Assembly (NCBI GenBank): GCA_965224275.1
Contig: CBDCYR010000009.1
Location: 124,001-188,000 of the forward strand
Direction: 5' to 3'
Length of the DNA: 64,000 nt
From: CAUZWH01 sp965224275
GTDB taxonomy: Bacteria; Pseudomonadota; Alphaproteobacteria; SHVV01
Shown here: positions 24,617 through 32,328 of the stretch, piece after piece
Numbering within the stretch: the first letter of the stretch is position 1
Layout of the letters: the number at the start of each line of letters is the position of its first letter
Position numbers and translations under genes: made by a program
Notes under the pieces: generated by a model
Database searches by the model: none
Seen by the model: only the letters and a program-made list of their open reading frames with translations
What the model was told of the DNA's origin: nothing

Positions 24617-25075
24617 CTAAAGCGGTAGTGGCGACGGCATCGCCAGTAATCGTGTGCGCAGGGCCACGACGCGCTCGGTAATTTGCCAACGCAACCGAGA
24701 ATGGTGCCAACAATCCTCGTAACGGGCGAGTGCGTAGCACGTCGTGCGACCGTCATCATCGGTATGGTAGATGGCCACGGTTGACGAGGTCTGCGCATGA
24801 TCTGTGTCGATGGTGATGCTATCTACCGCGATCAATCGGTTTTGTTGGTAACGCCGCCATTCGTGCTTGTGGAGCGTTTCGTAGCGCTCTTTGAGCTGGT
24901 TGCGATCGAGTTCCATCCAGACCATCGTATCGGGCAGTTCCGGCGCGTTGACTTCCACCCGGTAATTGCCGGACTCTTCGAACAAGTCGACAAACGACTG
25001 ATAGGCGCAATCGTCGAGAAAGCGTGCCGAGGCGTGCACCAGCGAGCGCAGCATCTCTCGAGACTCGGCGGTCAC
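24617..25075 (-). CDS. Aromatic-ring-hydroxylating dioxygenase beta subunit
   Basis: Small subunit of 152 residues with the SnoaL/NTF2-like cone fold (FLDDCAYQSFVDLFEESGNYRVEV, then ERYETLHKHEWRRYQQNRLIAVDSI). Beta subunits shape the alpha3beta3 oxygenase and have no metal. It starts nine bases after the alpha subunit, so the two are coupled. Shorter than the second beta-like protein at 28655-29194. Confidence 0.82.
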   Translation of the reverse strand: MTAESREMLRSLVHASARFLDDCAYQSFVDLFEESGNYRVEVNAPELPDTMVWMELDRNQLKERYETLHKHEWRRYQQNRLIAVDSITIDTDHAQTSSTVAIYHTDDDGRTTCYALARYEDCWHHSRLRWQITERVVALRTRLLAMPSPLPL

Positions 25076-25084
25076 TGACCCTGC

Positions 25085-26296
25085 CTAGGCCTGCGGTTGC
25101 GGTGACGCAGGTGGCGCATCGATGTCGTGCGGCTGGCGGCCAGTTTTGCGCTGCCATTCGGCGTAGAACGCGCGTAGCGTTGCATCGTCCATCGGGCCAA
25201 GATTCTCTTCACGAGCGATCATGCTGAAGGCGCTGGCGCCCGACGCCATGTTGCGCCATTGCGTTTCAACCGCCCAGATATCCTCGGGTAAGTTTCGGCC
25301 CATCGGCCCCCATACCTGGTTGTGTTGCGCGACACGTTGGCGTCGCACATCGGGTGGGTCACCCTTGAGGCCGAGGCCGCGACATTCCAGCAAGGTGCGG
25401 CCTGGAGCTATCGGGGTGAGCGAATCGATCCGTAGCACGGTCGAGCGGCAGTTCAGCATCATGTCGGGGAAGAGATCGACTACCAGGTGGCCGTTGGGAA
25501 GCATCCCCGGCAGCAGGTTTTCGTCGCGGGCGCCGAGATCGAGGCGGTCGTAGCCAATCGCGGCGTGTTCGAAAACCAGATGCCCATTGCGGTGCACGTG
25601 CCAGCGACGGTTACGGTACTCTTTCAGGCCAACCGCGGTCGTCCGGTTCAATAAATGGAGGAGCTCGTGATAGCCCTCCGCATTGGTTTCGACGAACAGC
25701 TTCCAGTTGGCGGCAAGTTCGGCGCGGTGCAGGTGAAAGACCTCGAATTCGGCATCCGCGAACGGTCCCCGCAACTCTTCAACAATCTCCGATCCGAGAA
25801 AGTCGACAAGCGGTTCAACCTCATCGTCGAGGCAGACAAACACCAACCCGAACAGCTCCTCGGTTCGCACCGCTTGCAGCGAAACCTGTTCCGGCTTGAG
25901 TCCACTCGCGGCATAGCCATCGTGTTGCGGGATGGTGATGCATTGCCCACGGCTGTCATACGACCACAAGTGGTAGAAGCAGTTGATGGTGTTGTTGGCC
26001 AACCGGCCGGCAGGTTCGCGAATCAATCGGGCACCGCGATGCGCGCACACATTAACAAACGTGCGAAGTTGGGCGTCGTCGCCGCGTACCACGATCAGTT
26101 GGCGGCCGGCGACAGTTACTAACCTAAAGTCACCGGGCTCGGGAAGTTCTCCCGCGCAACACACGAATTTCCAGGTGGCGGCGAAGATCCGGTCGCGCTC
26201 AAGCGCAAATATTTCTTCGTCGGCATAGATGCGGTTGTCGAGGTAGTGCGACGGCGGAAGATCCCTAGCAATCCATCCGTCTACGGCGTTGGTCAT
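25085..26296 (-). CDS. Rieske non-heme iron oxygenase alpha subunit
   Basis: Large subunit of 403 residues of an aromatic-ring-hydroxylating dioxygenase. The Rieske [2Fe-2S] ligands are Cys84-x-His86 and Cys106-x2-His109 (NVCAHRGA and CFYHLW). The mononuclear iron site follows in NWKLFVETNAEGYHELLH with His210 and His214; the residue three before His210 is Glu207, where Asp is usual. A reductase and ferredoxin partner are not found nearby. The substrate cannot be told from sequence alone; benzoate/salicylate/anthranilate-type enzymes are closest in layout. Confidence 0.9.
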   Translation of the reverse strand: MTNAVDGWIARDLPPSHYLDNRIYADEEIFALERDRIFAATWKFVCCAGELPEPGDFRLVTVAGRQLIVVRGDDAQLRTFVNVCAHRGARLIREPAGRLANNTINCFYHLWSYDSRGQCITIPQHDGYAASGLKPEQVSLQAVRTEELFGLVFVCLDDEVEPLVDFLGSEIVEELRGPFADAEFEVFHLHRAELAANWKLFVETNAEGYHELLHLLNRTTAVGLKEYRNRRWHVHRNGHLVFEHAAIGYDRLDLGARDENLLPGMLPNGHLVVDLFPDMMLNCRSTVLRIDSLTPIAPGRTLLECRGLGLKGDPPDVRRQRVAQHNQVWGPMGRNLPEDIWAVETQWRNMASGASAFSMIAREENLGPMDDATLRAFYAEWQRKTGRQPHDIDAPPASPQPQA

Positions 26297-26362
26297 ACTG
26301 AGAAACTCTCGGTCGCGTAAGCGGCCGCCGTCAATGCATACCTCACACCGCCGCTAACGTCG

Positions 26363-27055
26363 CTACTCGGCAGCCGCGCTTTCGAACAAGGTGCCGACGT
26401 AGAAGCCTCGTTTTTGCATCGATGCGATGAACTCATCTTCGAAATTCGCCGGCACCGAACCGATAACACGCTCGTTGGCGAGGATCGCGTCGGACCACGC
26501 CTGAACCAGCGGGAACGCGCCGAGCAGGCCGGTATGAAGCCGTGCCTCGACGAAAGCAAAACGCTGCAGAAACGGCGCATAGGCGGCGTCAACAAGCGAT
26601 AAAGTGTCGCCGTTGAAGTAGGGTCCAGAGCCTTCACGTTCTACGGAAAGAGCTTCTTCGAGTTTGGCCACGCGCTTGGCGGCAACCTCAAGTTTCTCGT
26701 CGATCTCGTCCTTCGATTTAGTCCAGTAAACGCCGCTGAGCCCGCTCGCGAAATCGGGCGCGAAATCCGTCCACGCCCGATTGCGGGCGCGTTTGATTGG
26801 ATCAGCCGGGTGGAGCCGGGGCTCGGCCATCTCATCAAGGAACTCGGCAATGGCATTCGATTCGAACAGGGGCTGCTCGTCGACCGACAGCACCGGCACT
26901 TTGCCATGCGGAGATATCTCCAGGAACCAATCGGGCTTATCGCTCAGATTGATATAGGTAACGTCGAAATCGACCTGTTTGGCGCGCAAAACGATCACGG
27001 CGCGCTGGACCCAAGGTCACGTAAACGAGCTGATCAGATGGTATTTCTTTGTCAT
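26363..27055 (-). CDS. Probable selenocysteine-containing glutathione transferase (in-frame UGA at codon 13)
   Basis: From ATG 27055 (AGAGGG SD seven bases upstream) the frame reads MTKKYHLISSFT, UGA, PWVQRAVIVLRAKQ and continues to a GST of 230 residues. The UGA (27017-27019) is exactly at the CPWVQR-type active-site Cys of omega-like GSTs. The remainder has the cis-Pro block HGKVPVLS, ESNAIAEFLDE and a helical C-domain (TLSLVDAAYAPFLQRFAF). A stem-loop starting 12 bases after the UGA fits a bacterial SECIS. It opens the operon with the Rieske alpha and beta genes. Alternatives are a nonsense mutation or restart at GTG 26998, which would lose the active site. Confidence 0.82.
26979..27019 (-). 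promoter_or_regulatory. Candidate bacterial SECIS element after the UGA codon
   Basis: RNA sense: after UGA, GCGCGC (27005-27000) pairs with GCGCGC (26987-26982), and UUGG/CCAA can extend the stem. The apical loop of 12 bases (CGUGAUCGUUUU) has G at its second position, 18 to 19 bases past the UGA. This fits the known pattern: a G in the first two loop positions, 16-37 bases from the UGA. Confidence 0.7.
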
Positions 27056-27162
27056 GGTATTTCCCTCTGCCGCCAACCATAAATGGGCGACAGATCCGGG
27101 TCAAAACCCTTTACGCGGTGATGTGGTGGAAATTCTGATGACGGCGGCGATCGCTTGGCGGC

Positions 27163-27705
27163 GTGCCTGCTCATAATGCTGATTTCAGTTACGTGCCTTT
27201 GGCATCGTCGAACTTGGCTCGGGCTGCCAGTGACGATCCGGTGGTGCTAACCATCGCCGGCGACATCGCAAAATCAAATCGCGGCGCGACCGACGGATTC
27301 GCTGATGCCTTTTTCCGCTATCACGACATCACATTCGCTCGTGCGTTCGCCTTTACCGGTGGCGATCTCGAAAGGCTTGGAACCCATCAGTTGACGGCAA
27401 CATATCCGGGAAAGGATCTGTCGGTGACGGTCGAAGGGCCGCGCCTCAGTGACGTATTGGACGCGGTCGGTGCGCGCGGCGAGACCGTTCACGTCCTGGC
27501 GTTTGATGGCTATTCAGCCGCAATACCGATCGCCGAGCTGCGCCGGTATCCCGTTGTTTTGGCGCTCAAACGAAACGGACGCTACCTCGATATCGGGGGA
27601 CGCGGCCCGGCATGGGTGATCTATCCGTCCAACGAGTACCCGGAACTGGCGGACCGCGATGATGCCAAATGGGTTTGGAGCGTGTTTTTCATCCGCGTCG
27701 AATGA
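27163..27705 (+). CDS. Molybdopterin-dependent oxidoreductase-domain protein (N-terminus probably frameshifted)
   Basis: The frame from GTG 27163 gives 180 residues with a SUOX/YedY-like molybdopterin-binding domain (VVLTIAGDIAKSNRG, VTVEGPRLSDVLDAVGA, FDGYSAAIPIAEL, GPAWVIYPSNEYPEL). No conserved Cys ligand is present, so it may not bind the cofactor. The N-terminus in frame lacks a hydrophobic core, while the next frame encodes LAACLLIMLISVTCL just upstream. A single lost T near 27198-27200 would join that to ASSNLARA, a normal signal peptide. Divergent from the selenoGST gene. Confidence 0.6.
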   Translation: MPAHNADFSYVPLASSNLARAASDDPVVLTIAGDIAKSNRGATDGFADAFFRYHDITFARAFAFTGGDLERLGTHQLTATYPGKDLSVTVEGPRLSDVLDAVGARGETVHVLAFDGYSAAIPIAELRRYPVVLALKRNGRYLDIGGRGPAWVIYPSNEYPELADRDDAKWVWSVFFIRVE

Positions 27706-27711
27706 CGCGGT

Positions 27712-28074
27712 TTACACGGTCAGAATCTCGAGGATATGGCCATTGGGATCGCAAAAGTACACGCCTCGCCCACCTCGCCGGTGGTTGATCTCCATGTTGT
27801 CGACCTGGCGAGGGCCGCTGCCATAGACGATTCCCTCGCGCTTGATGCGGCTGAAGATTTCGTCGAATTCCGCGTTATCAACTTTGAACGCGTAGTGGTG
27901 ATGGTGGAAGTCTTCGGCGTTGTCGAAGTCGAGCGTTAGCGCAGCGTTCACTCTGACCGGCGCAAAGTGCGATTGGGTTCCTTTGTAGGTGAGGCCGAAA
28001 ATGCGCGCGAAAAACTCTGCCGACGCCACTTTGTCGTGGGCGGGAACGATGGTGTGGTTGAGTTCGATGGCCAC
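27712..28074 (-). CDS. VOC-family protein
   Basis: Single-module VOC protein of 120 residues (ELNHTIVPAHDKVASAEFFARIFGL, DFHHHHYAFKVDN, GRGVYFCDPNGHILEILTV), with likely metal ligands His at the start, the His cluster and the Glu of LEIL. It forms dimers in other members. Converges with the molybdopterin-domain gene, six bases apart. It may belong functionally with the beta subunit and GST at 28655-29921, although the MmcQ-like gene lies between on the other strand. Confidence 0.85.
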   Translation of the reverse strand: MAIELNHTIVPAHDKVASAEFFARIFGLTYKGTQSHFAPVRVNAALTLDFDNAEDFHHHHYAFKVDNAEFDEIFSRIKREGIVYGSGPRQVDNMEINHRRGGRGVYFCDPNGHILEILTV

Positions 28075-28262
28075 CTCTGGAGTTTAGCTGATCTGCACGC
28101 GTCTCGTCGTAAAACGCCAAGCAATGAGGTTTCGTCACGATTGTTCCCTGGCAGCGGCTGCAATCGATCTGGACAATGCAGCGTCTAATGATCAATTTGG
28201 CCACAATGCCGTCCATCTGTTTGAGTTTCGTTGCCATCCAGAATCTTGAATAGGCTACAGCG

Positions 28263-28652
28263 ATGACAGGAACGGAGAAGCTATCGGCTGACCAACGCGA
28301 CTTGCGGGACTATGCGTTGTCGTTGCCGGGCGCGCATGAAGATTTCCCATGGGGCGATCGCGTCGCCAAAGTCGGCAAAAAGGTGTTCGCCTTTATGGGG
28401 CACGACGACAAGTCGGTGGGGGTATCGGTTGCCGTCAAATTGCCGCACAGCAGCACCGAGGCATTGGCGCTCCCGTTTACCGAGCCAACCGGTCACGGCC
28501 TCGGACGCCACGGATGGGTGTCGGCGCGTTTCGCGCCCGACGAGCAGGCGTTGGTAAAACTTCTTAAGCAATGGATTTTGGAAAGTTACCGGGCGGTCGC
28601 GCCCAAACGCCTGATCGCCGAACTCGATCGCGGGGCCGAGTCGAACGACTAA
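28263..28652 (+). CDS. MmcQ/YjbR-family protein
   Basis: 129 residues of the MmcQ/YjbR fold, a CyaY-like domain thought to bind DNA. Typical features are the LPGAHEDFPWGDRVAKVGKKVFAFM block and the end GHGLGRHGWVSARF...LLKQWILESYRAVAPKRL. The cellular role is not known. The 188 bp upstream hold no other gene. It converges with the beta-like gene, leaving two bases between stops. Confidence 0.87.
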   Translation: MTGTEKLSADQRDLRDYALSLPGAHEDFPWGDRVAKVGKKVFAFMGHDDKSVGVSVAVKLPHSSTEALALPFTEPTGHGLGRHGWVSARFAPDEQALVKLLKQWILESYRAVAPKRLIAELDRGAESND

Positions 28653-28654
28653 GT

Positions 28655-29194
28655 TTAAATCGGAATCGAAATCGGAAAGTGGAAGTCGTCGCAATTGATC
28701 ACGGTGACTTTTTTGGAGCGGATCTTGAAGCTGGTTCCGTCGCGAAGAACGGCATACTCACAGCGTCCGCTAAATGCTCGTTGTTCCATCTCGGGGCGGT
28801 ATTCGTGCATCACGAAGCGACAAGCGAACGCGTATTCTCCGGTCGCATCGTCAGCGGCGTTGACGACAAAATTCCCTGCCACATGGGTCGTGCGGGTGTA
28901 GGGAATCTGAGCGTGGACGCGAGGGTGACGCAGCCGCTGAATGCGTAGATCCATAATTTCGCGGTCGTCGTAGAACAACGATAGCTCGTCGTCGGGACTC
29001 TCCTGATCGATGCGCGACGGCACCCAATAGTAACCGTCCTCCGTAAACAGATCGCGCCAGGCTTCGAAGTTGCGGCCGTCGAGCAATTCGAGCTCCGCGG
29101 TAACAAACTTCTCGAAGTCGCGAATCAGAAGCAACTCGTCGAGTCCGACGGGAAGATTGGCGGTCGCCGGCTTGGTGGGGGCAGCTTTGTTCAT
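28655..29194 (-). CDS. Second aromatic-ring-hydroxylating dioxygenase beta-type subunit
   Basis: 179 residues with an NTF2-like fold and conserved small-subunit blocks (ELELLDGRNFEAWRDLFTEDGYYWVP, SLFYDDREIMDLRIQRLRHPRVHAQIP, KKVTVINCDD). It has no adjacent alpha subunit; the only alpha gene in view is at 25085-26296, which has its own beta subunit. It lies just after the GST gene at 29262-29921 and may be co-transcribed. Confidence 0.85.
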   Translation of the reverse strand: MNKAAPTKPATANLPVGLDELLLIRDFEKFVTAELELLDGRNFEAWRDLFTEDGYYWVPSRIDQESPDDELSLFYDDREIMDLRIQRLRHPRVHAQIPYTRTTHVAGNFVVNAADDATGEYAFACRFVMHEYRPEMEQRAFSGRCEYAVLRDGTSFKIRSKKVTVINCDDFHFPISIPI

Positions 29195-29261
29195 CGTCGT
29201 GGTGATTGCCTGTTCGGGTGGAGCTTACCGTCTCGGCTTGATCCAACTCAATCTGGGTGTT

Positions 29262-29921
29262 CTAAATCTTTGGCGTATCGATGGTCCACGGTTCGGTGGC
29301 GGCGGCTCCGATCCAGGCCCGCACCGCGTCTGAGCCGATAAGCGCATCGCGATAATCTGCGGCGATCGCAGGCAAGCCAACACCGTAGGTGGCAAAGCGC
29401 GATGCCACCGGCGCGTACATCGCATCGGCGATGGAAAAACCGCCAAACAAGAATCCATCATCGTTGGATTTACCGAAGCGGGTCCGACAATGGTTCCATA
29501 ACTCGACGATGCGATCGATGTCGTTTTGTGCGGTCTCCGACCAGTGCCAATCGCTGTGGCGGGCACGGCAATCCATCGGCAGGTCACGGCGCAGCGCCGC
29601 GAATCCGGCGTGCATTTCGTGAGCCACGGCGCGTGCATGGGCGCGCGCGTCAGCGTCAATCGGCCACATCGGTCGGGTTTGGTGGGTCTCGGCGACGTAT
29701 TCGCAGATTGCCAGGGATTCCCAAACCGTCAGGTCGCCATCGTGCAAAACCGGTACCCGACCGGCCGGCGAATGCGCCCGGATACGCGCACCGCTATCGG
29801 CTTGGTCGAGCGGGATGACGACTTCCTCAAAGTCGATATCGAACTGGTTGAGCGCAACCCCAGCGCGCATCGACCAGGATGAGTAGTTCTTGTTTCCGAG
29901 AACGAGCGTTAATTGAGCCAC
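29262..29921 (-). CDS. Glutathione S-transferase (Ser-type active site)
   Basis: 219 residues from GTG 29921 (VAQLTLVLGNKNYSSWSMRAG). The residue at the active-site position is Ser in NYSSWS rather than Cys. The cis-Pro is in SPAGRVPVLHDGD, followed by WESLAICEYVAE and a C-domain with FGGFSIADAMYAPVASRF. The longer frame upstream (to 30101) would overlap the divergent aminopeptidase and is not needed. Likely first gene of a set with the beta-type subunit. Confidence 0.87.
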   Translation of the reverse strand: MAQLTLVLGNKNYSSWSMRAGVALNQFDIDFEEVVIPLDQADSGARIRAHSPAGRVPVLHDGDLTVWESLAICEYVAETHQTRPMWPIDADARAHARAVAHEMHAGFAALRRDLPMDCRARHSDWHWSETAQNDIDRIVELWNHCRTRFGKSNDDGFLFGGFSIADAMYAPVASRFATYGVGLPAIAADYRDALIGSDAVRAWIGAAATEPWTIDTPKI

Positions 29922-29970
29922 GACACCACTCCCGTTGGCTAATTGCGAGTTAATTGCCGGACCGACACGA

Positions 29971-31434
29971 TTGGGTCTTTCCACCGAGTCCCGACTAAGG
30001 CATGCTGGGCTTAGTCGTTTCGGTACCAAATCGAATCCCTTGCGCGCCTTATCCCAGTCAACGCCTCGCGATGCAACCGTCCTGTGGCCGGTATCGGGCA
30101 AACACCTCGATGGGTGGCTTGCCGGTCGCGGACAGGCTCATGCCACGTGGGTAGGGAATGCGGACTTCAAAGCCAAGCCTGGCGAGGTGCTGCTGATACC
30201 CCAGCCTGATGGAAGCCTGGCCGGCGCCTTGGTCGGCATGCCGGAAGAGCCCGATTTGTGGTCCTATGCCGGTTTCCCCGACAAACTGCCGCCGGCGGTC
30301 TACCGGATCGACGCCGAACTCGCCACCGCGGCCGCGACCGCGGCGGCGATCGGCTGGGCGCTCGGGGACTATCGTTTTGATCGCTACAAGAAAGCCTCTA
30401 ATGCGGCTGATCAGGAGAGCGACCGAGTTGCCATTCTGGCCGTCCCCAGCGCGGCCGACTGGCCCGACATCAAACGAACGGTCGAGGCGATCTCATTGGT
30501 CCGAGATCTCGTCAACACGCCAGCCGAACACATGGGACCGCCCGAATTGGCTGATGCGGCGCGGGCCCTTGCCGAAACCTATGGCGGTTCGTGCACTGTG
30601 GTCAGTGGCGCGACACTGCTCGATGAGGATCTGCCGGCAATTCACGCAGTCGGACGGGCCAGCGAGCGACCGCCTTGTCTGATCGACATCGTCTGGGGTG
30701 ATTCGAACGCGCCCAAAGTGACCCTGGTCGGCAAGGGAGTGTGTTTCGATTCGGGTGGTCTTGATCTTAAAAGCGCGGCGGGTATGCGCTTGATGAAGAA
30801 GGACATGGGGGGTTCGGCCAACGTACTCGGACTGGCCAAATTGATCATGGATGCTGAGCTACCGGTGCGACTTCGAGTTTTGATTCCCGCGGTCGAGAAT
30901 GCTGTGGCCGGAAACGCGATCCGGCCCGGCGATGTGCTGGCAACGCGCAAGGGGTTAAGCATCGAGATCGGCAATACCGATGCGGAGGGCCGAGTCGTTT
31001 TGGCCGATGCGCTCGCGGTCGCGGACGAAGAGACACCCGATCTGCTCATCGATTGCGCGACGCTGACGGGTGCCGCGCGTGTTGCCCTCGGCCCCAGCCT
31101 GCCGCCGTTCTACACGCCTGACGATGACTTGGCGCAAGCCATTACCCACCACGCCGAGGCGCAAGCCGATCCGTTGTGGCGAATGCCGTTGTGGGCGCCG
31201 TATCGCGAGATGATCAACAGTGAGATCGCCGACATCAACAACGCCGGCGACAGTCCCTTTGCCGGCAGTATCACCGCGGCCTTATTCCTCAAGGATTTCG
31301 TCACCGCAACGCCGAGTTGGGTGCATATCGACCTCTACGCGTGGAACCCGAAAGCGCGCGCCGGACGCCCGATTGGCGGCGAGGCGCAAGGCATCCGCGC
31401 GCTCTACAGCCTGATAAGGGAAAAGTTTGGCTGA
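29971..31434 (+). CDS. Leucyl aminopeptidase family protein (M17)
   Basis: Di-zinc or manganese aminopeptidase of about 487 residues. The catalytic signature is IGNTDAEGRVVLADAL, encoded near 30964-31011, with the metal-binding GKGVCFDSGGLDLKSAAGMRLMKKDMGG upstream and FVTATPSWVHIDLYAWN near the end. TTG 29971 was taken as start because it avoids the divergent GST; TTG 29935 gives 499 residues. True start uncertain, since no convincing SD is seen. Confidence 0.9.
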   Translation: MGLSTESRLRHAGLSRFGTKSNPLRALSQSTPRDATVLWPVSGKHLDGWLAGRGQAHATWVGNADFKAKPGEVLLIPQPDGSLAGALVGMPEEPDLWSYAGFPDKLPPAVYRIDAELATAAATAAAIGWALGDYRFDRYKKASNAADQESDRVAILAVPSAADWPDIKRTVEAISLVRDLVNTPAEHMGPPELADAARALAETYGGSCTVVSGATLLDEDLPAIHAVGRASERPPCLIDIVWGDSNAPKVTLVGKGVCFDSGGLDLKSAAGMRLMKKDMGGSANVLGLAKLIMDAELPVRLRVLIPAVENAVAGNAIRPGDVLATRKGLSIEIGNTDAEGRVVLADALAVADEETPDLLIDCATLTGAARVALGPSLPPFYTPDDDLAQAITHHAEAQADPLWRMPLWAPYREMINSEIADINNAGDSPFAGSITAALFLKDFVTATPSWVHIDLYAWNPKARAGRPIGGEAQGIRALYSLIREKFG

Positions 31435-31906
31435 CCGACGATCACCCGTGCAGGCGGTACGCCATCGAGGGCTCCGCCTGAAAGCGCATCGGCTGTTGTT
31501 TGTTTACGGTACATTGCGCCGTGGAACGCCCGGGGGTGCGCGACGGCTGCTCGACGAGCGCGCCGTCTATCTCGACGCGGGCGCTTACCAAGGCAAGCTC
31601 TACGATCTCGGCGCCTATCCCGGGCTCACCTCATCACCCGACCCTGCCGACCGGGTGATCGGTGATGTTTATGCGCTGCATGCCCCGCGTCGCACACTAC
31701 CGCGGCTTGATGCCTATGAAGGGGGCGACTACCGCCGTCGCGTCGGTGTTGTCGAAACTCGGACACATGGGCGCATCCAGGCGTGGGTCTATTTGTACCA
31801 GGGCGGGCTGGCGGGCCGATGCCGCATTAAAGGTGGCGATTACCTGGCCCATTTACGTCGCAATCCGGCGTCGCGTCGCGCTGCCCAGTGGTCTCGAATG
31901 ATCTAG
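31427..31906 (+). CDS. Gamma-glutamylcyclotransferase-like protein (GGCT/AIG2 fold)
   Basis: 159 residues from TTG 31427, or 152 from GTG 31448. Fold blocks LLFVYGTLRRGTPGG (substrate-binding YGTLRxG), GDVYALHAPRRTLPRLDAYEGGDYRRR (with the catalytic-type Glu in DAYEG) and the C-terminal WVYLYQGG. Members cut gamma-glutamyl or related amides, but many are uncharacterised. Its start overlaps the aminopeptidase stop, so the two peptide-related genes are coupled. Confidence 0.82.
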   Translation: MADRRSPVQAVRHRGLRLKAHRLLFVYGTLRRGTPGGARRLLDERAVYLDAGAYQGKLYDLGAYPGLTSSPDPADRVIGDVYALHAPRRTLPRLDAYEGGDYRRRVGVVETRTHGRIQAWVYLYQGGLAGRCRIKGGDYLAHLRRNPASRRAAQWSRMI

Positions 31907-31940
31907 CCGGCTGCTGGATTGTTCAACGAGGGAGTATCGG

Positions 31941-32300
31941 ATGGAGATTCGTCTCACCGCCCAACAGGCGCTCAACCTCTGGCGTATCGCGCTCAGCCGT
32001 GCCGTGCACGAATTGGAACCGGATCTCTCAGCCCGGCAGATGGCGATACTGCTCAACGTCTATTTGATGCCGGCGCCCCACACCGTGCGCGGGCTCGCCG
32101 GTCAATTGGGTTTGGCCAAGCCGGCGGTGACCCGCGCGCTTGATCGTCTGGAAGCTGCCGGCCTCGTTCGCCGCGCGCCGGATCGCCGCGACGGTCGTAG
32201 CGTTGTCGTCGAGCGCACCGTAAAAGGTGCTGCATTCCTGGGTGAATTCGGGGCCTACGTTAGCGAAGCCGGCCACGATGTGGTTGCAGAGGTGGCCTAA
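31941..32300 (+). CDS. MarR-family transcriptional regulator
   Basis: Short winged-helix protein of 119 residues with HTH in APHTVRGLAGQLGLAKPAVTRALDRLEAAGLVRRAPDRRDGRSVVVERT, typical of MarR recognition helix and wing. A GGGAG SD precedes the ATG. It follows the GGCT-like gene by 34 bases and converges with the GhrA-like pair. Target genes and ligand are unknown. Confidence 0.85.
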   Translation: MEIRLTAQQALNLWRIALSRAVHELEPDLSARQMAILLNVYLMPAPHTVRGLAGQLGLAKPAVTRALDRLEAAGLVRRAPDRRDGRSVVVERTVKGAAFLGEFGAYVSEAGHDVVAEVA

Positions 32301-32328
32301 GTCGATCGTGGGTGAGGCCGGACCCAAC

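Noticed and set aside
27136..27162. UGA codons upstream of the molybdopterin-domain gene considered as a second selenocysteine site
   Set aside because: Two UGA codons stand in a row, no conserved Cys is expected there, and no coding homology lies upstream.
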